Below, one piece after another: positions 1-8,132 of a stretch of 64,000 nt of DNA. The position numbers were made by a program, and so were the translations under genes. Every line of letters begins with the position of its first letter. Positions within the stretch are counted from its first letter, which is position 1. The DNA lies in assembly GCA_026990035.1 (NCBI GenBank), contig JALSIM010000005.1, positions 1 through 64,000 on the forward strand, written 5' to 3'. The notes under the pieces were generated by a model, which ran no database searches, was not told the DNA's origin, and saw only the letters and a program-made list of their open reading frames with translations. This DNA is from Alphaproteobacteria bacterium. Lineage in GTDB: Bacteria > Pseudomonadota > Alphaproteobacteria > Geminicoccales > Geminicoccaceae.

Positions 1-325
1 AAAAGTTGCGACGCTCCGTCAGTGCGTCCACGACGAACTTCGGAAAATCCTCTTCCACATGGGCAACCGCCTCCCGCAGCAAGGGAATCGCTGCGTCGTC
101 AACCCCAGCGTAGAGCATGCCCATCCAAGACGACGGGTAGTAGCGTACGAGCATTCCGAGAAAATGGGCAACTGTAAAGCATAAGAGGAGCTGCGACAGG
201 AATGAGCCGCCGCGGAAGGGAACCACACCCGATACGTAATCGGCCCAACCCGGAGAGTCGGGCGCTGTCGCGAATGGCAGGGGGCCACTGCTGATCCCCA
301 AGGGGTCAGCCCTACCCGCTTGAAC
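1..325 (-). pseudogene. YaaC-like protein fragment, runs off left edge, 5' end missing
   Basis: On the minus strand a frame stays open from just after a stop at 326-328 to the window edge, about 108 codons. It reads like real protein: a hydrophobic stretch (LLLCFTVAHFLGMLVRYYP), then SSWMGMLYAGVDDAAIPLL and an acidic helical stretch ending at the edge. The pattern of a hydrophobic helix, an LVRYYPxxW motif and a helical tail resembles the C-terminal part of YaaC-like proteins, whose function is unknown. Full-length members have a long N-terminal region before this point. Here an in-frame stop precedes it and no good start is visible; the nearest is a GTG at 226. I read it as a 5'-truncated or frameshifted remnant. 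The family call is from memory of the motif and is uncertain. Confidence 0.4.
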
Positions 326-520
326 TCAGGGTCACCACAAGCCCCCCAGCAGGCAATCGTGTGCTCCTAGCACCCATTGGATCGCCGCGCGTGCGTCCAG
401 CTCCCGCCCCGCAGAGCCTACTCGAATTACTCTGTATCCTTCTCTTATCTCTCTTACCCCTTGGCACTCCGGGTGATCTGTGCTATGAAGCGGTCGGCAC
501 GCCACTGCGGAGGACCGGAC

Positions 521-946
521 ATGCCGCGCTATCGAACGATCGAGATCGACGTCGATGTGCATCGCCGTATCGAGGACGCGCGCACCGACTTTGATGAGAC
601 CCCGAACGACATCTTGCGTCGGCTGCTCGGCTTGGGAACCGAGCCCGAGACGAGGTCGAAAGCTAGGAATGGCCAGCGGAGGTCGTGGCACGGGAAAGGC
701 GTGACGCTGCCGCACGGCACACACTTCCGCATGGAATACAGCGGAAGAATGTACGAAGGCACAATCGACGATGGTCTCTGGGCAATCGACGGAGAGAGCT
801 TCACGTCGCCTTCGGGAGCTGCAAGCGGCGCCGCGCGGACAGCGGCCGGCACGCCAACGAGGCTCAATGGCTGGATCTATTGGACCGTGAAGCGCCCTGG
901 CGATGAAACATGGATCCCGTTGAATTCCTTGAGAGAGCGGGTGTAG
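521..946 (+). CDS. SeqA N-terminal-like domain fused to RAMA-like domain (putative DNA-binding protein)
   Basis: A 141-residue protein. The ATG at 521 is fixed by a GGAGGA ribosome site at 509-514; longer frames starting upstream lack one. Residues 4-38 (IEIDVDVHRRIEDA ... NDILRRLLGL) match the pattern of the SeqA N-terminal ribbon-helix-helix multimerisation domain (IEVDxELYxYI ... SDILRRLL). Residues about 62-138 show the RAMA-like pattern: basic start, aromatic-rich strands (FRMEYSGRMYEGTI), the FTSPSGAASGAA turn and LNGWIYWTV. RAMA domains accompany restriction and modification proteins and are predicted to read modified DNA. By inference this is a multimerising DNA-binding protein, perhaps sensing DNA modification. 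Base composition is less GC-rich than the rest of the window, suggesting acquisition. It sits beside a decayed gene and non-coding repeats. Confidence 0.7.
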   Translation: MPRYRTIEIDVDVHRRIEDARTDFDETPNDILRRLLGLGTEPETRSKARNGQRRSWHGKGVTLPHGTHFRMEYSGRMYEGTIDDGLWAIDGESFTSPSGAASGAARTAAGTPTRLNGWIYWTVKRPGDETWIPLNSLRERV

Positions 947-970
947 GAAAAAACCCTTTCCGGAGGCGCT

Positions 971-998
971 GATGATCTCTTCCGTTAGTCGGATCATC
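971..998. terminator. Inverted repeat after the SeqA_N-RAMA gene
   Basis: GATGATC at 971-977 is matched by GATCATC at 992-998, a perfect 7-bp stem with a 14-nt loop, 25 nt downstream of the stop codon. No T-run follows, so it could be a weak terminator or simply a transcript 3' end structure. Confidence 0.35.
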
Positions 999-1320
999 CC
1001 ACGTTCGCACACGGTATTGATGGCTTAAAATCCACACCTGACTTTGATGTTAATAGAGGTGGATTCATTGCTAGTTTTTCATTTCTTCAGACATTTCGCA
1101 AATCTGATGTGTTCTCTCGCTCACCTCGCCGCCTCCCGACCCGACGTCGGTACAGACAGCGCTATCGAAAGAAAGCCCGCAGCGCCCGATCTGCTGTCGT
1201 ACGTACGGACAAAACGCCTTCCCGACCAGCAGCACGTAGGTCCGTGGGCTGAGAACCAGCCGTTGGGGGCGCTGTCGAATATGAGAGAAACGCACACCCA
1301 CGATTCGGCTTTGCGCACGA
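999..1320. other. Non-coding stretch, relatively AT-rich
   Basis: No reading frame here has a ribosome site or recognisable protein pattern. The part from 1020 to 1120 is noticeably richer in A and T than most of the window, which fits decayed or acquired DNA. I see no promoter or RNA gene I can defend. Confidence 0.4.
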
Positions 1321-1978
1321 CCTTCCTTCACCGTTCACCGTCACGGTGCCAAGGTTTGGACTTTGCCTGCGGCCGTTATCCCGGGGGGGGCCACCCGTTC
1401 CACCGTTCGGGAGAATGCACCGGAATAGACAGAGACTGAACGGCGGCCGTCAGCGAATGCTCTTCGGCCGTCGTTCGCTGGCCCGCCCACCGGCTGCCCG
1501 CGCGCTCCCGGCTCTTCTTCACCCTTCCTTCACCCTTTCGCCGTATCCTGCGATCCGTGGGACTCCGCCGCCGCCATCCTCCCCTGTGCCGGCGCCTTCT
1601 CCATCATCCGGGAGAATAGACGGGAAGGGGTTACGAAGTGATGAATCCCCGGTACGGAAGCACGGCACCGTCTGTTGCGCGATCTTCTCACGCCTTCACC
1701 CTTCCTCCGTATCCTGCGACCTGTTGGACTCTGCCCACGGCCATCACGGCCGCCGCGCCAGCTTCGCCAGCATCCGCGAGAATAGCTGCGGCAGGGTTGC
1801 CGAAGGGTAAAGGAGCGGCGGAGTGGGGGAGAGCCACCGGCTCCCCGCTCGCTCCCGGCTCCCCTTCACCTTTCCTTCACCTTTCCGTGCCAACCTGTCG
1901 GGGCCGGGACTCCGCCCGCGGCCATTCTCTTCACGCCGGCGCCTTCTCCACCATCCGGGAGAATGGGCGGGCAAGGGT
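1321..1978. repeat. Four diverged tandem copies of a ~180-nt non-coding repeat
   Basis: Copies lie at about 1321-1427, 1487-1630, 1683-1795 and 1833-1978. Each has the same order of blocks: CTTCACC/CTTTCC-type pyrimidine tract, (G)GGACTCCGCC, GCGGCCAT, then CGCCTTCTCCACCATCC and GGGAGAAT, then a G-rich tail (GGGCAAGGG type). The GGAC anchor falls at 1358, 1559, 1726 and 1907, giving periods of 201, 167 and 181 nt. Copies 2 and 4 also share the upstream block CACCGGCTsCCCGCkCGCTCCC. In copies 2 and 4 TTCTCC and GGAGAA can form a 6-bp hairpin; in copies 1 and 3 it is degraded, so the structure is not clearly conserved. No reading frame is maintained across copies. Confidence 0.75.
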
Positions 1979-2212
1979 CGAAGAGCGGTGAAACCCGGCC
2001 GGGGAAGGGCGCCGCGGGGCGGGGGAGAATCCACGTTCCGGCCGAGAAGAAGGACGGGCTTCGCAACGGGGGCGGGGCGCGATCCTGCGAGCCTTCCGGG
2101 GCGCGGCGCGGGGCGCTGCCGGCGGGGCGGAACCGTGGGCCGGAGGAAGCTAGGATTTTGTGCCTTTCCATGCTATAGGGCGGGCGAGCTTCTTCCCGAT
2201 CGGAGATCCTCC

Positions 2213-3556
2213 ATGTCCGCCGCCCGTACCGCTCTGCAGATCGAAACCTCGCGCAGGAACGGGGCCCGCTCCCGGGGGCCGAAGACGGCCGCGGGCAAGG
2301 CCCGGAGCGCGAGGAACGCGACCCGCCACGGGCTCACCGCCAGGACCGTCGTCCTGGTCCGGGAGGAGGAGCGGGCCGCCCATGCGGCGCTGCGTGCCGA
2401 TCTTTCGGCCCGCCTTCGCCCGCAGGGGGCGCTCGAGGAACATTGGGCCCGGCACCTCCTCGATGCGCTGTGGCGCCTCTCCCGCCTCGATCTCCTCGAA
2501 GCCCGCACCCTCGAGACCCTGATCGAAGGCGAGGCGGGAGGCGGATTGCCGAGCCTCGCCACCCTCTGCCGCTACCGGGCCCGCATCGCCCGCGACATCC
2601 GGGAAGCCGAAGAGCGGCTGCGGGAACTGCGCAACGCCCGCCTCGAGAAGACCGCCCGCCGCACCGCCCGCGATCCCGCCCGCCTGCGTGCCCTCGCCAC
2701 CATCCTCGAGGCGCGGAGCAACAAGGAGCCCGCTCCGGCCCCACCGGAAGAGGGCAGGAACGAACCCGACACCACCCCGCCCTCACCGGCGGGCGAGGCG
2801 AACAGGCCCCCCCGCGGCGACGGGAACGAACCCGACACCGCCCTCGGCGGCAGGAACGGCGGCGACCACCGCAGCGCCGGCCCGGCCCCGCCCCCCGGAG
2901 CCCGAGATCGAACCGGAACCACCCGCCCCGGATCCGAGAGCGGTACGGGGGCACGGACGCACCCTCGGCACGGCAGGAACGAACCCGGGACATACCCGAC
3001 CGCACCGCAAACCACCCCGCGCGCCCGTGAGGCCCGAGCCGGCGACCGGGCCATCGCGAACAGCCGGCCGGCCGTGCGCTCGGCCCGAAGTCGGTTGCGC
3101 ACCGCCGCCCTCGGCCTTTCTCGACCTTTCCGGGTCATCCCGCCGAGGCCGGGAGTCCAGCCGCGGCCGTCGTGCGAACCGCGCCTTCTCCACCATCCGG
3201 AAGCACCCGCGGGGAAGGGGCGAAAACCCGTGACGGAGAGCCGGGCAGGGGAGCGGGGACGGCCCGCCGGGCTCCCGTGCCTCAGCCCGCCGCCCGCAGG
3301 CGGGCGAATCCGGCCTCCAGATCGCGGATCAGATCGTCGGGATCCTCGAGGCCGATGTGGAGACGCAGCATGGCCCCTTCCGCCTTCCAAGGCACCGCGG
3401 TGCGAACCGGCGCCGGATCCGGCACCAGGACGAGGCTCTCGAAGCCGCCCCAGGAGGCGCCGATGCCGAACAGTTCGAGGGCATCGGCCATCGCCCGGGC
3501 GGCGGTCTCGGGAAAGCCGTCGAGGACCACCCCGAAGAGGCCGCAGGCACCGGTGA
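2213..3556 (+). CDS. Low-complexity protein with RNGARSRGPKT motif and N-E-P repeats; C-terminus doubtful
   Basis: The ATG at 2213 follows GGAG at 2202-2205 with good spacing. The N-terminus (SRRNGARSRGPKTAAGKARS, then NATRHGL) is the signature of a widespread uncharacterised family whose members read RRNAxKSTGPKT..GKxxSxxNAxKHGL. Residues about 55-165 are charged and helical, rich in Arg, Leu and Glu. A low-complexity Pro/Arg/Gly tail follows, with three GRNEPDT-like repeats encoded near 2755, 2820 and 2975; NEP repeats are, as I recall, typical of this family. Function is unknown. The frame stays open through a copy of the 180-nt repeat (3110-3222) and about 275 nt into the convergent lyase gene. 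The natural C-terminus probably lies near 3100 and the stop has been lost; the last ~150 codons are probably read-through sequence. Confidence 0.6.
   Translation: MSAARTALQIETSRRNGARSRGPKTAAGKARSARNATRHGLTARTVVLVREEERAAHAALRADLSARLRPQGALEEHWARHLLDALWRLSRLDLLEARTLETLIEGEAGGGLPSLATLCRYRARIARDIREAEERLRELRNARLEKTARRTARDPARLRALATILEARSNKEPAPAPPEEGRNEPDTTPPSPAGEANRPPRGDGNEPDTALGGRNGGDHRSAGPAPPPGARDRTGTTRPGSESGTGARTHPRHGRNEPGTYPTAPQTTPRAREARAGDRAIANSRPAVRSARSRLRTAALGLSRPFRVIPPRPGVQPRPSCEPRLLHHPEAPAGKGRKPVTESRAGERGRPAGLPCLSPPPAGGRIRPPDRGSDRRDPRGRCGDAAWPLPPSKAPRCEPAPDPAPGRGSRSRPRRRRCRTVRGHRPSPGRRSRESRRGPPRRGRRHR
3110..3222. repeat. Fifth, isolated copy of the ~180-nt repeat
   Basis: The block order of the array at 1321-1978 recurs here: GGCCTTTCTCGACCTTTCC, GGGAGTCCAGCCGCGGCC, then GCGCCTTCTCCACCATCCGG and a GGGGAAGGGG tail. 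The hairpin arm downstream of CATCCGG has changed to AAGC. It overlaps the open 3' end of the N-E-P repeat gene, so that gene is bracketed by repeat copies. Confidence 0.65.
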
Positions 3557-4442
3557 AATCCCTCTTCCACAGGCCGTGGTCGGGATGGCTTTCGAGGGCC
3601 GGGAACAGCACCCGCGAGACCTCCGGCCGCCGTTCCAGCCAGCGGGCGACGAGGAGGGCGGATTCCTGGTGCCGAGCGAGGCGGGCAGCCAGGGTCCGGA
3701 GTCCCCGGAGCGCCAGCCAGCAGTCCTCGGGCGAGGGTGGGGCGCCGAACTCCTCGATCCCGGCCCGGAGGCGGGGGAACACCGCCTCGGTGGCGGTGAT
3801 CGCGCCCATCAGCAGATCGGAATGGCCGCCGATGTACTTGGTCACCGCCTGGATCGCGATGTCGACCCCCAGTGTCAGCGGCTTGAAAAAGAGCGGCGTG
3901 CCCCAGGTGGCATCGATGGCGGTGAGGATGCCGCGCTCGCGGGCGGCGGCGGCCAGCGCCGGCACGTCCTGGACCTCGAAGGTCAGCGAGCCCGGCGATT
4001 CGAGGAACAGGAGGCGGGTCTCGGGACGGAACAGGGCGGTGATGTCGCCGCCGATCCGGGGGTCGTAGTAGCTGGTCTCGATGCCGAAGCGGGCCAGCGT
4101 GCGGTCGCAGAACTGGCGGGTCGGGCCGTAGACCGAATCGACCATCAGCAGATGGTCGCCGCTGCGCAGCAGAGCGGCGAGGGTGAGGTTGCAGGCGGCC
4201 TTGCCGGAAGCGATGAGAAGGCAGCGATATCCGCCCTCGAGGTTGGCGATGGCCGTCTCGAGGGCGTGGCTCGTGGGGGTGCCGACACGGCCGTAAGTGA
4301 TCTCGCGGGCGGCCCGCGCCCGTTCCATCGCGGCGACCGTGGGGAAGAGGATGGTCGAGCCGCGGTAGACCGGCGGGTTGACGAACCCTCGCTGATCCGC
4401 GGGATCGCGGCCGAGGGTGGTAACCAAGGTGGAATCCTGCAT
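3282..4442 (-). CDS. metC: Cystathionine beta-lyase-type PLP enzyme
   Basis: A 386-residue Cys/Met-metabolism PLP enzyme (trans-sulfuration family). Cystathionine beta-lyases cleave cystathionine to homocysteine, pyruvate and ammonia in methionine synthesis. The start at 4442 gives the family N-terminus (MQDSTLVTTLGRDP); the frame is open further upstream but that extension is low-complexity. Visible features are the substrate/cofactor segment TYGRVGTPT (49-57), SGKAACN (79-85), the Tyr of SVYGPT near 105, DATW (177-180), and the PLP lysine K202 in AVTKYIGGHSD. Length is normal. MetC and MetB cannot be told apart with certainty by eye, but the motif spacing and short N-terminus favour beta-lyase. 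It is convergent with the N-E-P repeat gene and divergent from aapJ. Confidence 0.85.
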   Translation of the reverse strand: MQDSTLVTTLGRDPADQRGFVNPPVYRGSTILFPTVAAMERARAAREITYGRVGTPTSHALETAIANLEGGYRCLLIASGKAACNLTLAALLRSGDHLLMVDSVYGPTRQFCDRTLARFGIETSYYDPRIGGDITALFRPETRLLFLESPGSLTFEVQDVPALAAAARERGILTAIDATWGTPLFFKPLTLGVDIAIQAVTKYIGGHSDLLMGAITATEAVFPRLRAGIEEFGAPPSPEDCWLALRGLRTLAARLARHQESALLVARWLERRPEVSRVLFPALESHPDHGLWKRDFTGACGLFGVVLDGFPETAARAMADALELFGIGASWGGFESLVLVPDPAPVRTAVPWKAEGAMLRLHIGLEDPDDLIRDLEAGFARLRAAG

Positions 4443-4654
4443 GGGCACGGTCCCGGTCGGGCGTTGACGGAGCGCGCCGCCCTTAGCATTCCGCGGTGGT
4501 GCTGGCCAGCCTCGCCACCGTCGCGGCCGGTCTCCTGTTGGCAGATGCGACCGAGCGTGCCATGTTGCGGTCCACGGCCACGTCTCGGGGGAGGCTCGTA
4601 GGCCGTCCAGGCGCGGGCGTGGTATGTTCAAAAGACGAGGGACAAGGAGGACGC

Positions 4655-5680
4655 ATGCGCCTTTCCACGGTATTCGCGGCCGCTTCGGTCATGGCACTCG
4701 CCGCCGGCGGCCAGGCCCTCGCCGGGCCGACCTTCGATGCGGTCAGGGAAAAGGGCTTCGTGCAGTGCGGCGTCAACGGCAGCGGTCTGCCGGGCTTCGC
4801 CAGCGTCGACGACAAGGGCGAATGGTCTGGGCTCGACATCGATCTCTGCAAGGCGGTGGCCGCCGCCGTCTTCGGTGACGCGAGCAAGGTCAAGTACACG
4901 CCGCTCACCGCCAAGGAGCGCTTCACGGCGCTGCAGTCGGGCGAGATCGACATGCTGTCGCGCAACACGACCTGGACGCTGACCCGGGACACCGCGCTCG
5001 GTCTCGATTTCGTCGGCGTCAACTACTACGACGGCCAGGGCTTCATGGTGCCCAAGAGCCTCGGGGTCAAAAGCGCCCTCGAGCTGGACGGGGCCTCGGT
5101 CTGCGTCCAGACCGGCACCACCACCGAGCTCAATCTCGCCGACTTCTTCCGCGCCAACAACATGTCCTACGAGCCGGTGGTGTTCGAGACCAACGACGAG
5201 CTCATCGGCGCCTTCCAGGCGGGACGCTGCGACGTCTTCACCACCGACCAGTCGGGTCTCTACTCGAGCCGCACCAAGTTCGAGAATCCCGACGATTTCG
5301 TGGTCCTGCCGGAAGTGATCTCCAAGGAGCCGCTGGGTCCCGTCGTCCGCCACGGCGACAACGAGTGGGGCGATGTGGTGCGCTGGAGCCTCTACGCCAT
5401 GATCGAGGCCGAGGAATACGGGGTGACCAGCGAGAACGTCGACGAGCTCAAGGCCAACAGCACCAATCCGACGGTGCGCCGGCTGCTCGGCGTCGAGGGC
5501 GAGTTCGGCAAGGCGCTCGGACTGCCGGCCGACTGGGCCTATCAGATCATCAAGCAGATCGGCAACTACGGCGAGAGCTTCGAGCGCAATCTGGGCGAGA
5601 ACACGCCGCTGAAGATCAAGCGGGGTCTCAACGATCTCTGGACCCGGGGCGGGCTGCAGTACGCGATGCCGTTCCGCTGA
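4655..5680 (+). CDS. aapJ: General L-amino acid ABC transporter, periplasmic binding protein
   Basis: A 341-residue binding protein, first gene of a complete aapJQMP set importing a broad range of L-amino acids. The start at 4655 follows AAGGAGG at 4644-4650, and the first ~24 residues form a Sec signal peptide (MRLSTVFAAASVMALAAGGQ, cleavage near ALA-GP). The mature protein shows AapJ hallmarks: VREKGFVQCGVNGSGLPGF, GLDIDLCKAVAAAVFGD, ERFTALQSGEIDMLSRNTTW and FVGVNYYDGQGFM. Length matches the family. A strong hairpin separates it from the permease genes, which fits the usual need for more binding protein than membrane complex. Confidence 0.95.
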   Translation: MRLSTVFAAASVMALAAGGQALAGPTFDAVREKGFVQCGVNGSGLPGFASVDDKGEWSGLDIDLCKAVAAAVFGDASKVKYTPLTAKERFTALQSGEIDMLSRNTTWTLTRDTALGLDFVGVNYYDGQGFMVPKSLGVKSALELDGASVCVQTGTTTELNLADFFRANNMSYEPVVFETNDELIGAFQAGRCDVFTTDQSGLYSSRTKFENPDDFVVLPEVISKEPLGPVVRHGDNEWGDVVRWSLYAMIEAEEYGVTSENVDELKANSTNPTVRRLLGVEGEFGKALGLPADWAYQIIKQIGNYGESFERNLGENTPLKIKRGLNDLWTRGGLQYAMPFR

Positions 5681-5693
5681 GCCGAACGACGCC

Positions 5694-5729
5694 GGAACCG
5701 GGCCGGGCCACCGGCTCCGGCCCGGTTCC
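5694..5729 (+). promoter_or_regulatory. Strong intercistronic hairpin between aapJ and aapQ
   Basis: GGAACCGGGCCGG (5694-5706) is perfectly complementary to 5717-5729, a 13-bp GC-rich stem with a 10-nt loop that can itself pair GCC with GGC. It starts 13 nt after the aapJ stop. No T-run follows, so it is more likely an mRNA-stabilising or partial-termination element that sets the ratio of binding protein to permease than a full terminator. Confidence 0.75.
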
Positions 5730-5797
5730 CGTATCCCCGGGACGACCGTTTCCTTCGACCGTCGTCGCTACCGCGCTGTTGGGCGGGAGATCGAGTG

Positions 5798-6985
5798 ATG
5801 GCTGCTGCCGCGCCCCGACCCGGCGGAGGCCGCCGGACCGTCTTCTGGAACGATCCGCGGGTGCGCGCGATCTTCGCGCAGACCGTGGTGCTGCTGCTGG
5901 TCATCGCCGGCGTCGCCTATCTGGTCAACAACACCATCGCCAACCGCGAACGGCTCGGGGTCGCCTCCGGCTTCGACTTCCTCCGGCAGGTGGCCGGCTT
6001 CGACATCAGCCAGACGCTGATCGACTACGACCGCACCTTCTCCTACGGCCGGGCCTTCGTCGTCGGCCTCATCAACACCTTCTACGTCGCGGTGGTGGGG
6101 ATCGTGCTGGCGACGGTGATCGGCTTCCTGATGGGGGTGGCCCGGCTGTCCTCCAACTGGCTGGTGGCCAAGGTGGCCGACGCCTATGTGGAGATCGTCC
6201 GCAACATCCCCCTGCTGCTGCAGCTCATCGTCTGGTACTTCGTGGTCCTGGCGGGGCTGCCGGCGCCGCGCGAGAGCATCGCCCTCGGCGAGGGAGCCTT
6301 CCTGAACATCCGCGGGCTGTTCCTGCCCAAGCCGGTGTTCGGCGAAGGGACCGCCATCTTCCTCGCCGCGGTGGGGCTGGCGGTGATCGCGGTGATCGTC
6401 CTCGGCCGCTGGGCGCGGCGGCGCTTCGAGGCCACCGGCCAGCCCTTTCCGGTGTTCTGGACCGCGCTGGCCATCCTCCTGGCGGTACCGGCGCTCGGCT
6501 ACCTGCTGGCCGGGATGCCGATCTCCTTCGAATATCCGAAGCTCGGCAAGTTCCGCATCTCCGGCGGGCTCGTCATGCTGCCGGAATTCATGGCCATGGT
6601 GGCCGGCCTTTCCATCTACACCGGGGCCTTCATCGCCGAGATCGTGCGCGCCGGGATCCTCGCGATTCCCAAGGGGCAGTGGGAAGCGGCCCAGGCGCTG
6701 GGCCTGTCGCGCGGCCAGACCCTGCGCCTGATCATCATCCCCCAGGCGCTCAGGGTGATCATCCCGCCGCAGACCAGCCAGTATCTCAACCTCACCAAGA
6801 ACTCCTCCCTCGGGGTGGCGATCGCCTATCCCGATTTCTTCAACGTCGCCGGGACCATCAACAACCAGACCGGCCAGGCGGTGGAGGTGATCGCCATCAC
6901 CATGGCGGTCTATCTGTCCCTCAGCCTGACGATTTCGGCCTTCATGAACTGGTACAACGCGCGCATGGCGCTGGTGGAGCGCTGA
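5798..6985 (+). CDS. aapQ: General L-amino acid ABC transporter, permease AapQ
   Basis: A 395-residue inner-membrane permease. The ATG at 5798 is spaced 8 nt from GGGAG at 5785-5789; a GTG one codon upstream is also possible. It has the long AapQ form: an extra N-terminal membrane region and periplasmic segment (SGFDFLRQVAGFDISQTLIDY), then the His/Glu/Gln-type permease core with several transmembrane helices. The EAA loop that docks the ATPase reads EAAQALGLSRGQTLRLIIIPQALR. It pairs with AapM, whose start is 3 nt after this stop. Confidence 0.95.
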   Translation: MAAAAPRPGGGRRTVFWNDPRVRAIFAQTVVLLLVIAGVAYLVNNTIANRERLGVASGFDFLRQVAGFDISQTLIDYDRTFSYGRAFVVGLINTFYVAVVGIVLATVIGFLMGVARLSSNWLVAKVADAYVEIVRNIPLLLQLIVWYFVVLAGLPAPRESIALGEGAFLNIRGLFLPKPVFGEGTAIFLAAVGLAVIAVIVLGRWARRRFEATGQPFPVFWTALAILLAVPALGYLLAGMPISFEYPKLGKFRISGGLVMLPEFMAMVAGLSIYTGAFIAEIVRAGILAIPKGQWEAAQALGLSRGQTLRLIIIPQALRVIIPPQTSQYLNLTKNSSLGVAIAYPDFFNVAGTINNQTGQAVEVIAITMAVYLSLSLTISAFMNWYNARMALVER

Positions 6986-6988
6986 GCC

Positions 6989-8095
6989 ATGGCCGTCCGA
7001 CAGCAGACCGCCGCCGCCCGGGTCCAGCCCCCGATCACCGAGCGCGTCACGGTGCTCGCCTGGCTCAAGCACAATCTCTTCTCCACCTGGTACAACAGCC
7101 TCCTCACGATCCTCGTCGGCTATCTCCTCTATCTCGTCCTGGTGCCGTTCTTCCGCTGGGCGGTGCTGGATGCGACCATCGCCGGCGACAGCAAGGCGGC
7201 CTGCAGTTTCGGCGGCGCCTGCTGGACCCTGGTGAAGGTGCGCCTCGGCCAGTACGTTTACGGCCTCTATCCCGAGGATCAGCGCTGGCGGGTCAACCTC
7301 GCCCTGGTGATCGCCGCCCTGGCGATGGTGCCGCTGTTCCTGGAGCGGTTCCGCCATCGGCTGACCTACGCGGTGGGTCTGGTGGTGATTTATCCGATCG
7401 TCGGCTACGCGCTGTTCTACGGCGGCTGGATGGGGCTGCCGGTGGTCGAGACGTCGCGCTGGGGTGGGCTGTTCCTGACCTTGGTGATCGCCGGGGTGGG
7501 GATCACCGCCTCCCTGCCGCTGGGCATCCTGCTGGCTCTGGGACGGCGCTCGGAGATGCCGGTGATCCGCTCCCTCTGCGTCGCCTTCATCGAGCTGGTG
7601 CGCGGCGTACCGCTGGTGACCATCCTGTTCATGGCCTCGGTGATGCTGCCCCTGTTCCTGCCGGCGGGGGTCAATTTCGACAAGCTGATGCGGGCGCTGG
7701 TGGGAGTGGCGCTGTTTTCCGCCGCCTACATGGCCGAAGTGATACGGGGCGGGCTGCAGGCGATCCCCAAGGGCCAGTACGAGGCGGCGATGGCGCTCGG
7801 CCTCGGCTACTGGCAGATGACCGGCCTCGTCATCCTGCCGCAGGCCCTGCGGATGGTCATTCCGGGGATCGTCAACACCTTCATCGGTCTCTTCAAGGAC
7901 ACCTCCCTGGTGACCATCATCGGCCTCTTCGATCTCCTGGGCATGGCCAAACTCATCGTCACCGATCCCCAATGGCTGGGTCTGGCGGCGGAGAGCTACA
8001 TCTTCGCGGCCTTCGGCTTCTGGATCTTCTGTTTCGCCATGTCCCGTTACAGCCAGCACGTCGAGCGGCGCCTGAGCGCGGGGGAGCGGCGATGA
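6989..8095 (+). CDS. aapM: General L-amino acid ABC transporter, permease AapM
   Basis: A 368-residue inner-membrane permease starting 3 nt after the aapQ stop. A cytoplasmic N-terminus is followed by a first hydrophobic segment ([18 protein letters not shown]) and an AapM-type loop with two Cys (ACSFGGACW, about residues 70-80). The permease core carries [21 protein letters not shown] as the EAA loop and a long hydrophobic C-terminal region. With AapQ it forms the membrane channel of the importer. Confidence 0.95.
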   Translation: MAVRQQTAAARVQPPITERVTVLAWLKHNLFSTWYNSLLTILVGYLLYLVLVPFFRWAVLDATIAGDSKAACSFGGACWTLVKVRLGQYVYGLYPEDQRWRVNLALVIAALAMVPLFLERFRHRLTYAVGLVVIYPIVGYALFYGGWMGLPVVETSRWGGLFLTLVIAGVGITASLPLGILLALGRRSEMPVIRSLCVAFIELVRGVPLVTILFMASVMLPLFLPAGVNFDKLMRALVGVALFSAAYMAEVIRGGLQAIPKGQYEAAMALGLGYWQMTGLVILPQALRMVIPGIVNTFIGLFKDTSLVTIIGLFDLLGMAKLIVTDPQWLGLAAESYIFAAFGFWIFCFAMSRYSQHVERRLSAGERR

Positions 8096-8132
8096 AGGGC
8101 CTTCCGGAACACAGCATGCGGGAACAGGGGCG

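Noticed and set aside
329-520. tRNA or other structured RNA gene before the SeqA_N-RAMA gene
   Set aside because: Short tRNA-like words occur but no cloverleaf can be folded.
332-1012. 226-codon minus-strand frame opposite the SeqA_N-RAMA gene
   Set aside because: It shows no conserved pattern; the plus-strand gene has a strong ribosome site and domain matches.
1321-1978. CRISPR array
   Set aside because: Units are about 180 nt long, diverged throughout, and lack short identical repeats with unique spacers; no cas gene is present.
1823-2212. Extension of the N-E-P repeat gene upstream to 1823
   Set aside because: The extension translates the non-coding repeat copy; the ATG at 2213 has its own ribosome site and the family N-terminus.
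1321-3556. Insertion sequence around the N-E-P repeat gene
   Set aside because: No transposase, no terminal inverted repeats and no target duplication could be seen; the flanking copies are direct and diverged.
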